DNA of 64,000 nt from Ananas comosus (lineage: Eukaryota > Streptophyta > Magnoliopsida > Poales > Bromeliaceae): the NCBI RefSeq assembly GCF_001540865.1, contig NC_033635.1, positions 9,675,565 to 9,739,564 of the forward strand, in the 5' to 3' direction. The number at the start of each line of letters is the position of its first letter. Within the stretch, counting starts at the first letter, position 1. The notes beneath the pieces are model-generated. The model was not told the origin of the DNA. It searched no databases and was given only the letters and a program-made list of their open reading frames with translations. A program made the translations under genes and the position numbers. Below, piece by piece: positions 45,824 through 56,446 of the stretch.

Positions 45824-47666
45824 TCTCACACCCCGGATTACCATGTTTTTTCGAGCAAACCAGAAGACCCGCCGTATACATAGAAATTTTTTCTGTATAC
45901 GAAACGATAGCTGTACCTATAAATAAAGCCAAGCTACAACCAAGAGATAAGAGTTGCTAAACTAAAAATATATAAGTATAAAACCTCAAGAGGTTCCAGT
46001 ACATACAAAAATCTACAACCCAACTCGCTCCAGCGAGTACCACGACAACATCACCATATGTATAAAGAAAGCCCAAAACTACCTCTGGATAGGTGCTCCT
46101 CTAGCTAAACTAACAGAGGGATGGCCCTAACTCGCAACTCCTCTGCCACGATCAGAAACAGCGTCAGTAGTAGCCACGAATGAAGGCTCTGCAAAAAAGG
46201 TCAACAACTGGGTGTGAGAACTACTACAAAATAGAGTAGTCCTCAGTGGGTACCGTCATCGATCTCAACGGCTCACCTACTGAGTCTACAGAAAAGTGCG
46301 TAAGAGATAGTAAGAAAAGCTGAAAACCCAGCAGGCTAACCAATACTGGCTATCTGTAGATGTAACAAAAATGCAACCTCTGACCCAAACTTACTAGGGA
46401 CTGTGAACGCACCTATCCCACCTATCGAAACTACACCGCGTACCACCTCGGGGGCTACCGGTGGAGAGCAAAGTCCTAACCGAACATTACAACATCAATG
46501 CAAAAGCATGTAGCCAAACTCCGGAGCGGCACTCGTGGGCGCGACCCAACCGAGTATACAAGCATGTCTCTATTAAGCTCAATCAAGCTCTCACAGGCTA
46601 TAATCAATGCAAATTGGTCTAACTGTCTAACAACCAAATCTCACGTGCCCTTAGCACAATCTGAGGCAAAACACAGAAATCTGGTTCCACTGTCAACCGC
46701 GACGGCACCCGACAGTCCTAAACAATCTACACACTACTGTAAAATAAACTCGGCATCCCAGCACGAGTGTAAACTCATCCTATACTAGCTCTTAAAGCTA
46801 AATCTGATAATTTTCTGAAAGTGACAGTGTAGAACTTATATATTTTCTCCCAAGTCAATTCTAAGTCCAACATGGAAAATTATAATTCTATCTTAACTCC
46901 AAATTCAGATTTTATACTCTAATCCCTGAATTCGAGTACTAGCAAGGAAATAAAGCAATGATACATGTCGACAATGCTAAAACTTAAGAGGAATTCTGAC
47001 GATTTCGGTAAACATTAACCCACCTCGAAACGCTAGTCTAACTATGGCGAGAAGTCCTAAGAAGGGGAAACACGTGCTCACCCGGTCTCCAACGACGCAA
47101 CCGCGACACCCACGTGCTCGAACAACCCTCCGGATCGATCCACGACCTAGACAACGCACGAATCCACCAGTTAGAGAGAAAGGAAAAGGAGAAGAAGAAC
47201 CAGCTCCTAAGCTCTCTCTGTCAATATATAGGCTGGGAAAAACATACGGTTGATCGACACATCAAACAACCAAAATGCCCTCTACCTATTCAAAAATCCA
47301 GCTGGAGTACCGGTATCCAATTTGGTTACCGGTACTCGGCCTCTCAACCCGCAAGCTCGCATATAGGATACCGGTACTGGCTCGATGCCGTACCAGTACT
47401 CAAAATCAGATTGACGCAACCCGAGAGCATTCTGTTATGGAATTATAGTAGGGTACCGGTACTCTCCTGCCTGGTATATGTACTCATCACTAATATCCTG
47501 CACTTTGCGGATTTCAGCGTCAGAACTCCACTCTCGCCTCGCGTCGAGTCCATTTTGCGACCAATTCGCACCAAAATGATTTCGACTTGTCCCGACACTC
47601 TCCAGATGTGTCGATAAGCCCCAGATGCTGAAATCTCACTAGCAACCAAACACTAGGGATACTACA
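45824..47666 (-). mobile_element. Element F 5' LTR (1843 bp)
   Basis: On the minus strand it starts TGTAGTATCCCTAG at 47666 and ends near GGTGTGAGA at 45824, where the expected GACA has one change. It holds four ACCGGT-centred sites (47310-47462), a TATA-like CCTATATATTGAC (about 47232-47220), a donor-like CGAGGTGGGTTAATG (about 47020), and two hairpins (46205-46280 and 45870-45910). Confidence 0.87.
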
Positions 47667-47910
47667 AGTTTTAAACAATTATAGATCCTATTTGTTTTAG
47701 GCATCTCCAATACTTAGATCTTACAATCCCTCAAGTTTCTAGAATTAAACCCTTTTAGGATATCAGAATAGCAAGATAAATTGTAACTTTAATAGCACAC
47801 TTCATAATATACATATTGATCATAAACAGTAAAATGTCATAGTTGATCTTGTAAAAAAGGGTTTGTTGGGTGGTTGGCATAATATCACGATCTAAAGAGT
47901 AGAATTGATA

Positions 47911-47941
<31 letters not shown>

Positions 47942-48345
47942 TATTTTTTTGAACGGATTAGACGGATTTGAGATTTTCAAGAAATATGGCAAATCAAGTT
48001 TTTATTCTATTAGAATGAATATCCTATTTGTCTTTAATTTTATTAAAAGATAAATCTAGTACAATTAATCAATTAATTAATTAATATTTTTTATTTAATT
48101 TATCCTATTGATTAATTAATAAATAAATCATTCACTATATAAATGAATTATTTAATTAACCATATTAAATTTTATAATTAATCCTATCAAAAGCCAATAT
48201 CTATGCTAGTTCAAAAGGTGGTAATCTAGAGGAAAAATNAGAAAATTATTTTAATTTCTGTTTATCCTATAAGTAAGATTATCTTATTTTTGAACTAAAC
48301 GGTATAAAGAACTTTTAGAGTTTAGGCAGATTAGGCAAGTTTTTT

Positions 48346-48385
<40 letters not shown>
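47667..48385. other. AT-rich intergenic DNA with two (TAA)n microsatellites
   Basis: (ATA)n tracts lie at 47914-47941 and 48349-48385. A single undefined base is at 48239. I see no gene, LTR end or RNA in this stretch. Confidence 0.7.
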
Positions 48386-48657
48386 GGGCAATTGCTTATA
48401 TACCCCTAACAAGTTTTCGCCTTTCTAATTATCCCACTTAGAAAGCTAATATATTGAAAATATCCTTTTTTTTCATTTCAACCTATTTCAAATATACTTC
48501 TAGAGTTAAATTCTGTTAATAAAAGCTTATCTGTATGAAAATTTCCTTTCAAATATACCCTTCTATCATCACCGACTTTTGCTTATTTGCTCTTAAGTTA
48601 GGGACACAAAAATTATTAGAATTTTTGGTCTTTTCAAATTAGTATGCCCTACTATAA

Positions 48658-51152
48658 TGTAGCACACTGGACCTTTACAAATTACGAGGTTCGAGTGTTT
48701 GATATGTATTCCGAACTTTTCCACACTTGGTGGAAGGTCGTAGATGGTATTTCGGCCTAAAAGTTCGATCTCTAGAGTTTTGGCAAGTCCTGAGAGTTTT
48801 CACTCTCGGGGACCGGTCCCTGATATGAGAGATCGGTCATCTCAGAACAGTGCTGCGGCAGGACTTGAGGCAACCGGTCCCTAGCAGGTGAGACCGGTCC
48901 CCGAGTGCGATTACGCGGGGAGAGACCGGTCCCATGCGGGGAGAGACCGGTTCCCAAACGTTGGATTTTCGGGGCAGGCTGAGAGACCGGTCCCAGGTCG
49001 GGGAGACCGGTCCCTTAGTTCGAAAACTGCCCAGACCCGGGCAGTGCACAGGGTGGTTTTTTTAGGGGCTTATATAGATTTTGTTGCTTCTATGGGCCTT
49101 AAGGCCATTTCCACTCTCTTACTCCCTCATTTCTCTCCCACACTTTCACTCTAAAGAGAGAAGAAGAATGAGAAGAAGGAGAAGGAGTTGGAGGAGAGCA
49201 AGATCTTGAGGCTTTGGGGCATCTTCCTCTTCCTTTACTCACCTTTGGAGGCTTGGAGCTTGGGCTAGGAGCTTGTTAGAGGATCAATCTTCAACCCTAG
49301 AAGATTTGGAGCTTGTTTTGGGGCATCTAGAAAGGTTAGTACCTTGATTCTAGCCTTTGATCCATGTTTTGGTAGGTTTTACCATATGAAACCCTAGAAA
49401 TGAGATTTACGGTTTATTTTGGAGATTTTTAATTTGAGGGCTTAGAGACCTAATTGATGGGTTTAGAACCTTCCTCTAGGTTGAATTGGAAGGGTTCTTG
49501 CTCTCTTTGGAAGCTTGAGAAGGGATTTCATCACAAGAGGTGAGTTATGCCCTTTATGCTTAGATGATTTAAGATTGAGCTTTTCGATGTTCGTTTCGAT
49601 TGTGTAACTCTTGTTCCTACATCTTTAGGGTACTAGGAGACTAGTGGACACCTCCGTTCAGCGAAACGAAGAGTTTCGATTTTCGGTGGATTTGGCTTCA
49701 TGAAAACGGGGCGAAATAGCCCCCGTGTTTTCTATACTTGTCGTAATGTCATTTTAAATGCAACTCTATGCTTAAAGGAATTTATGTGAATTTTAGAACA
49801 CTTAAAATGCATGTGTTATGTATAAGAAAATTTGCACTCTATATAGTAGAGGATTCTGGGTATTGTTACATGCATTTGGGTAGTGTTCGCATTAGTCGTT
49901 TGAAAACATGCTTCATATGTTTAAAGTGGCTCAATTATGCATTTGTGAACACTTGTGTTAAGCTTGGACTTAGTAAATGAAAGTGTCATAAAGGGGCATT
50001 TAGACTAGCACACTATAAGACTATTGTTTTGAGACTTAGAGATAGACCATGGACATCTACTACTTTCTATGTTTTAGATATGATGACATAGAGATAGGCC
50101 TATAAGAGAGTTGTGACATATTCCATATTGTTAGACATAAGGACTTAGTACTTGAGACGGATCTTTTGTTACTTACCATTGTGCTCATTCGCACATGCTT
50201 GTGAGGGTCGCTCTCTACAAGCCGGCACTCCGGAAATGGCCATCGCGATACATATTCGCTGTGCGGGATTGGGCGCCGAAGTGGATTGCCGTGGGAAAGG
50301 CTCATTCCTAGAGTGGGAATGTTGACTACCACGGGGCCATTAAGCTCGGCACCGGCCAGACAGTCTACGGGTGGGTCTCAGGGCCAGACAGTCTTCGGGC
50401 GGGTCTCTTCAGATTTGATTTTGAGCATTCATCATGCCATGTGGACATTGATTAGAATAGTAAACAATGACATCTTTGCTATTTGACTTATGGATATCAT
50501 ACTAGCGATACTTGGGTACATTCTTATGAGAATAGCTTTTCTTACTTATGCTAAATCCTGCTAAGTAGAGATATCATGTGGTAGCAAATATTCATACTTA
50601 TTTACTTGTCATACATACCGTTTTGTTTATATCTGCTTACTGACCCCTTTTTAGTTTGGGCCTAGTGGTGCAATTCACTAAAGCCAGTAATTGCCCACTG
50701 GGAACTATTATTCAATAGTTCTCACGCCCCCTGTTTTATGGTTTTATTCAGAGCCTTCGGCACCAGCGGAGGCACGGGATCGCGGCGGGAGTCGCGTAGC
50801 TAGTTAGTAGGGAGCTACTTTTGAGCTTAGGTGGTTTACTCTTTCTTTTATTGTATTAGAGAGAGAGAGAGATTTTGAGTACCATATATAGAGAGACCAC
50901 CTATATACTCTTTATGTTTAGTTTTTGTATTTGGGATTTCCTTTGTACTACTTTATGGCTTTATTAGTGGATTTCAGTTTTATATTTACCCCTTTGTGTA
51001 GAGCTTAGTTATTTACTTTGCTCTGATATCGTTAGATTCCTTTGTTCTACTGCTTTATTTATCGTTTTGTTTTAGACGCCTTGTATGTTTTAGACATATG
51101 GCGGGTCTGGGCACGCCCCGGGCAGGCTTCCACTAGGTCCCGGGGCGTGACA
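48658..51152 (+). mobile_element. Element A 5' LTR (2495 bp)
   Basis: It runs from TGTAGCACACTGG to CGGGGCGTGACA. ACCGGT palindromes cluster at 48812-49015. A TATA-like GGGCTTATATAGA sits at about 49063-49075, followed by a CT-rich then GAA-rich leader. Donor-like sites are near 49335 (GAAAGGTTAGTA) and 49537 (AGAGGTGAGTTATG). Hairpin 1 is at 50702-50721 (GAACTATT/AATAGTTC) and hairpin 2 at 51075-51107. Short ORFs such as 49768-49980 recur in the 3' LTR but look like chance. Confidence 0.95.
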
Positions 51153-51160
51153 GATTAGTT

Positions 51161-51172
51161 TGGTATCAGAGC
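51161..51172 (+). other. Element A primer-binding site (initiator Met-tRNA)
   Basis: TGGTATCAGAGC lies 8 bases after the 5' LTR and is a perfect match to the initiator tRNA-Met primer site used by most plant gypsy elements. Confidence 0.93.
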
Positions 51173-51492
51173 CTAGGGTTGAGTCTTAGTGGACCTAGCA
51201 AACCTTAGGCCGGTTGGACTATAGAAAATAGGCTCGTGAGAGACGAGGTCTATTTGATTTGTAAGCGAAAGTATCGTGATTGGATATCTTGATAACTCTA
51301 GAACGTGGAGTTAAATCGAAGTGTATAGCTCCTAATTTCGCGGAGGGTTACGTTGGCGGCCGACAATATAACATCGGAAGTTAGTAGTGAAGCACACTTC
51401 ATTACTTTCGCATGATTTGGGGCATTACCTTCTTGAGTGGGGATTCGATGGCGTGAGTTTACTAACTTACGCTTTTATGATATTGTAGTGTG

Positions 51493-52845
51493 ATACCGAT
51501 TACACGCTCCCAATCTGCCGTAGCGGATAACACGACAAATCTGGAGGAGGTCGAGAACTCCGCTACCTCTGGATCCGGCGAGGTCCAAGAGTTGAGGGGC
51601 CAGCTTGCGACCTTCACTGATATGGTGGCACAGCAGACTGAGGCGGCGCGCCGACAGGAGGCGCGTATGAAGCGCCTGGAGGATCTTCCGTTACAGCAGG
51701 CGGCGGCTTCTAGGGAGATTCAGGCCCCTACACCGCCAGCACCAGTCGTGGACGTCGCGCCGAAAGTGCCATTCCCGCGCCCAGTTCTTCGCGAGCAGCG
51801 CTCGCAGCCACGCCTTAGAAGGAGGCTATTGCAGCACCACCTATGCAGAGGCCTCCGGTTGGAGCAGCTTTTCCTATCTTGGTCGAGGGAGCGGAAAGGG
51901 ACAGACTGATGGAACGCCTCAACGAGTTTAGGAGGTGCAGTCCTTGGATCTTCGATGGCGAGAAGGTCGACCACTGGATCGTGGAGAAGTGGTTGATGCA
52001 TATGGAGAAGCTTTTCCACGACACCTTCCTGGAGAAGAGAGATCGAGTTTGGCTCGCCACACACCATTTGGACGGCGAGGCCTACCGCTGGTGGATGGAT
52101 CTCTAGGAGAACCACAGCATTGATTTGGCGGCTATTACTTGGAAGAGGTTCAAGAAGCTTCTTTTGGCATACTACTTTCCGACCAGCGTCAAGAGGAAGA
52201 TGGAGCAGGATCTACGCAACTTGCGCCAAGGTGATCGGACTGTGGCCGAGTACGAGCAGGAGTTTTCTCGGCTTCTTCACTGCGTGCCTTTCGTCGTGCG
52301 AGACGACGAGGACAAGGCCCGCATCTTCGAGTGAGGGTTGCGACCGTCGATCTTCTGGTTTGTGCAATCCTCTAACCTCCAAACCTACCGGGAGGTGGTG
52401 GATCGCGCGCTCATAGTGGAAAGCGGCGCGGCAGACGTCCAGGAGCGACGAGAGGTGATGGACAAAGGTAAGGCCAAGAGGCCTGCGGCAGAGAGTGCGA
52501 ACCAGACGCACTCTAGGAGGTTGCCGAAGCATCCTAGGAGCCAGCAGCGTGGACGCGGCTCAGTAGCACAGCGAGGAGGTTCTGACCGTCGCCGGCATTC
52601 CCCGTGTGTGATCTGCGGTGGTCCTCATTTCCCATCGCAGTGTCCACAGCGGGTGGGAAGGTGCTTCCAGTGTGGCCAGGAGGACCACGTTCGGACAGAG
52701 TGCCCGAGAGTTCTTCACCGGCACCGTCGATTGTATCGGCACCGGCTCTACCAGCCGTCAGCCACGGGACTCCATCGACACAGTACCAGCCTGGGCGGCC
52801 ACCCGTCTAGCGCCAGAGCGAGGGATCTCGACAGGCCCCGAGTGG
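51493..52845 (+). pseudogene. Element A gag
   Basis: The frame opens at PITRSQSAVAD, but the expected ATG before it (51493-51495) reads ATA, so the start codon seems lost. The N-terminal part has a coiled-coil-like QELRGQLATF and RRQEARMKRLEDL. After a frameshift near 51840 come EFRRCSPWIFDGEKVDHW and EKLFHDTFLEKRDRV. A TAG stop at 52105 and a TGA at 52332 interrupt the capsid. The nucleocapsid has knuckles CVICGGPHFPSQC and CFQCGQEDHVRTEC. A further frameshift follows near 52710. Confidence 0.9.
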
Positions 52846-52849
52846 GCAT

Positions 52850-53413
52850 TTGTATGCCGCTCAGACCGAGGAGGCGGCAGCAGCCGAGGATGTGGTTGCA
52901 GGTATCATTTTACTTGATGGCATTAGAGTTCGTGCTTTATTTGATACCGGTGCATCACATTCATTTATAAATCGGCTGTTTGTCGAGTTGCATGGCATCC
53001 CTTTGGTTTTCTTGTTGCATCCGAGACATGTTGTAGTACCCGACCACACTCTGGATATTAGAGAGTATTGCCCTGGTTGCCCTATTCGGGTAGGAGATTG
53101 GATCATGCCCGTAGATTTGCTAGCCCTGCGCAAGCTAGGAAATTTCGATGTGGTCTTGGGTATGGATTGGCTAACCAAGTATTATGCCACGATTGATTAT
53201 AAGAATCGCACGGTTACTTTTAGAGAACCGGGGTAGACTGAGGTTGTGTTTAGTGAATGCCGGAGTTCGCTTTTTGTGATGTCGATCAGCTCGTCTCGAG
53301 CTAGGCAGCTGATCAGCCGAGGATGTGTAGCTTACTTGGCTAGTGTTGTGTTGAGGGGCGAGGATGACAACCCTAGGATTGAGGATATCCCGGTGGTATG
53401 GGAGTTTTAGGAC
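52850..53413 (+). pseudogene. Element A aspartic protease and linker
   Basis: The region encodes DVVAGIILLDGIRVRALF with an intact DTGASHSFI active site. CPIRVGDWIMPVDLLAL and LGMDWLTKYYATIDY follow. Stops lie at 53234-53236 (after FREPG) and at 53408-53410 (before DMFPPEL). Both are TAG where related elements have Gln or Pro-region codons. Confidence 0.9.
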
Positions 53414-55693
53414 ATGTTTCCACCTGAGCTTCTGGGTATGCCACCCGATATGGAGATCGAGTTTGTGGTAGATCTCGTCCCTGGGACTACTCCAATCTCG
53501 AAGGCACCCTATAGGATGGCACCGGCGGAGCTGAAGGAGCTAAGGGCACAGCTACAGGATCTGTTAGACAAGGGCTTCATTCGACCGAGCGTCTCGCCGT
53601 GGGGAGCGCCAGTTCTATTCGTCAAGAAAAAGGACGGATCACTTCGCCTATGTGTGTACTATCGTGAACTCAATAAAGTCACGATCAAGAATAAGTATCC
53701 GTTGCCGAGGATCGACGACTTGTTTGATCAGTTTCAAGGATCGTGTGTGTATTCTAAGATAGACTTGCAGTCGGAATACCACCAGTTAAAGATCAAACCC
53801 GAGGATGTATCGAAGACGGCTTTTAGAACACGGTATGGACACTATGAGTTCACAGTTATGCCATTTGGGCTTACTAATATCCCGACAGCTTTTATGGATC
53901 TGATGAACCGTGTTTTTAAGCCTTATCTAGACAGGTTCGTCGTGGTATTCATCGACGATATTTTGGTTTATTCCCGAAGTGATGCGGATCACGAGGAGCA
54001 TTTGAGGCTAGTACTTCAATTACTTCTGGAAAAGGAGCTTTACGCCAAGCTGAAAAAGTGTGAATTTTGGCTTCGAGAGGTAGCCTTTCTTGGACATTTG
54101 ATGTCGAGATCGGGTATAGCCGTGGATCCTAAGAAGATTGAGGCTATCAAGGATTGGCCGAGACCGACGAGCGTTACGGAGATTTGGAGTTTCCTTGGAT
54201 TGGCCGGTTACTACCGGAGATTTGTTGAGGGGTTCGCTAAGCTATCTACTCCCCTCACGAGGCTCATGCATAAAGGTGTCAAGTTCATCTGGAATGATGC
54301 GTGTGAGAGAAGCTTCCAAGAGCTGAAACAACGNGCTAAGCTATCTACTCCCCTCACGAGGCTCACGCATAAAGGTGTTAAGTTTATTTGGAATGATGCG
54401 TGCGAGCGAAGCTTCCAAGAGTTGAAGCAACGATTGACTACCGCCCCGATCTTGACCCTACCAGTAGCTGGAGCAGGGTATGTGGTTTATAGCGATACAT
54501 CTCTTAATGGATTGGGCTGTGTTTTGATGCATGATGGCAAGGTGATCGCGTATGCTTCTCACCAACTGAATGAATATGAAAAAAATTACCCTACACATGA
54601 TTTGGAGTTGGCGGCCGTAGTTTTCGCATTGAAGTTATGGCGCCATTACTTATATGGCGAGCGATGTGAAGTATACACGGATCACAAGAGCTTGAAGTAT
54701 TTGTTCACTCAGAAGGAGTTGAACTTGAGACAACGCAGATGGTTGGAGCTGCTCAAGGATTATGATTTGACGATTCTTTACCACCCGGGCAAGGCTAACA
54801 TGGTGGCGGATGCGTTAAGGAGGAAATCTACTGAAAACTTAGCGATGCATGTTGTTACTCAACAGCAGTTGATCGAGCAGACGAAGCGGTTGGAGTTGGA
54901 GGTAGTGACTCCTGACACACCTTTGAGATTGATGACCTTGGTAGCGCAACCTATACTCTTAGATAGAATTAAAGAGAAGCAAGCTTCCAATGTGGAGTTG
55001 CAAAGGATTAAAGGTAAAATGGTTGATGGTTGCACCGCCGACTACCTCGTGGATGACCAAGGATTGATGCGTTTCTGTGGACGGATTTGTGTACCGGGGG
55101 ATTCGGAAATTAAAGAGGATATTCTTCAAGAAGCGCACCGAGCGCCCTATGCTATACATTCGGGAGGCACCGAGATGTACAAGGACTTGAAGTTGCTTTA
55201 TTGGTGGCTTGGGATGAAAAAGGACGTTAGCGAGTTTGTAGCTCGTTGTCTAACTTGCCAACAAGTAAAGGCTGAGCATCGATTACCCACGAAAAAATTT
55301 CAGAATTTGCCTATTCCAGTGTGGAAGTGGGAAAAGATCACCATAGATTTCGTGACTGGATTGCCCCGCTCTCAGGCCGGGCATGATGCTATTTGGGTGA
55401 TCGTGGATAGGTTGACGAAGTCGGCGCACTTCATACTTATTCGTACTAGTTGGACCGAAGAGAAGCTCGCACAAGTGTACCTTGATGAGATTGTGCGACT
55501 TCACGGAGTACTTACATCGATAGTATCGGATCGAGACACTCGGTTTGTGTCTCACTTTTGGAGGAGTCTACAGGACGCCTTGGGCACCCGACTCGACTTC
55601 AGCACTGCTTTCCACTCTCAGAGTGATGGGCAGTCGGAACGCACCATTCAGACTTTAGAGGATATGTTCCGAGCGTATGTGATAGACTTCTAG
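53414..55693 (+). pseudogene. Element A reverse transcriptase, RNase H and integrase core (759-codon open stretch)
   Basis: Order: [26 protein letters not shown] palm with CVYYRELNK (family form CVDY, so a catalytic Asp is replaced by Tyr), [11 protein letters not shown] with intact Asp pair, then RNase H ([47 protein letters not shown]). The integrase zinc finger HRAPYAIH...CLTCQ follows. The integrase core has its three acidic residues in [17 protein letters not shown] and [11 protein letters not shown] 98-bp in-frame duplication around an N (54236-54432) adds 33 codons. The stretch ends in a TAG stop after YVIDF. Confidence 0.94.
54236..54432 (+). repeat. 98-bp direct duplication separated by one N in element A's pol
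   Basis: 54236-54333 and 54335-54432 encode the same [10 protein letters not shown]...ERSFQELKQ segment and differ at about nine sites. With the N between them the frame is kept. Related elements have one copy. The single N and imperfect identity suggest an assembly join of two different copies more than a true tandem duplication. Confidence 0.9.
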
Positions 55694-56392
55694 GGAGGAT
55701 GGTCGCAGTATCTACCTATGGCAGAGTTTGCTTATAACAACAGTTATCAAGCAAGCATCAAGATGGCGCCGTTTGAAGCACTTTATGGACGGAAGTGTAG
55801 ATCGCCACTTCATTGGAGTGAAGTTGGCGAGAGATTGGCTTTAGGTCCTGATGTGCTCCAGGAAGCTGAGGACAAAGTTCGAATTGCTCGGGAGCGACTT
55901 TTGACGGCACAGAGTTGACAGAGGAGCTACGTCGATCAACAACAGCGAGACTTGGAGTTCCAAGTAGGATACCATGTTGTCTTGAAGTTCTCGCCGACTA
56001 GAGGGATCAAGAGATTCGGGATTCAGGGTAAGTTGAGCCCCCGTTTCATTGGACCGTATGAGATTTTGGAATGGGTAGTTACGGTAGAGTATCGACTTGC
56101 TCTACCACCGAACTTATCGGGCGTGCACAACGTCTTTCATGTATCGGTCCTTCGGAAGTATGTCTTCGACCTGAATCATGTGTTGGATGCTACACCTGTG
56201 GAGTTGTGGGATGATTTGAGCTTCGAGGAGCAGCCCGTGAAGATCTTGACTCGCGAGGTGCGGAAACTGCTGAATCGGGATATTCCGTACGTGAAGGTTC
56301 TTTGGAGCAACCACGGGAAGCGGGAGGCCACGTAGGAGCTAGAGAGCGCGCTGCGGGAACGCTATCCTCATCTTTTTCAGATGGAGCTTTGA
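55694..56392 (+). pseudogene. Element A integrase C terminus and chromodomain
   Basis: After the stop at 55691-55693 the same frame continues GGW, MAEFAYNNSYQASIKMAPFEALYGRKC. It has a TGA at 55916-55918, then the GPY/F-type module (LSPRFIGPYEILE, VFHVSVLRKYV). The chromodomain (ILTREVRKLLNRDIPYVKVLW) has a TAG at 56333-56335 in place of the Trp of WELE. It ends PHLFQMEL and TGA at 56390-56392. The chromodomain would tether integration to modified histones. Confidence 0.9.
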
Positions 56393-56434
56393 GGTATGTT
56401 GTCGTTTTGAATTTCGCGGACGAAACACCTTTTT

Positions 56435-56446
56435 AGGAGGGGTGAA
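56435..56446 (+). other. Element A polypurine tract
   Basis: AGGAGGGGTGAA immediately precedes the 3' LTR, in the expected place for the plus-strand primer. Confidence 0.88.

Larger units (their letters stand above)
33098..47666 (-). mobile_element. Element F: minus-strand Ty3/gypsy element, pol deleted, interrupted by G
   Basis: Read from 47666 down, F has a 5' LTR (45824-47666), PBS, gag (45518-44607, continuing at 34620), nucleocapsid and protease start, then a truncated 3' LTR (34247-33098). RT, RNase H, integrase and the U3 of the 3' LTR are missing, so one deletion joins protease directly to LTR sequence at about 34247. The gag reading frame is continuous across the inserted solo LTR G. 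No matching TSD is seen at its outer ends (CTTAT at the left, AGTTT at the right), so one end may be altered. Confidence 0.8.

Noticed and set aside
49768..49980. 70-codon frame repeated at 57556-57768
   Set aside because: Both copies are the same place in the two LTRs of element A. Repetition reflects LTR identity, not a conserved protein.
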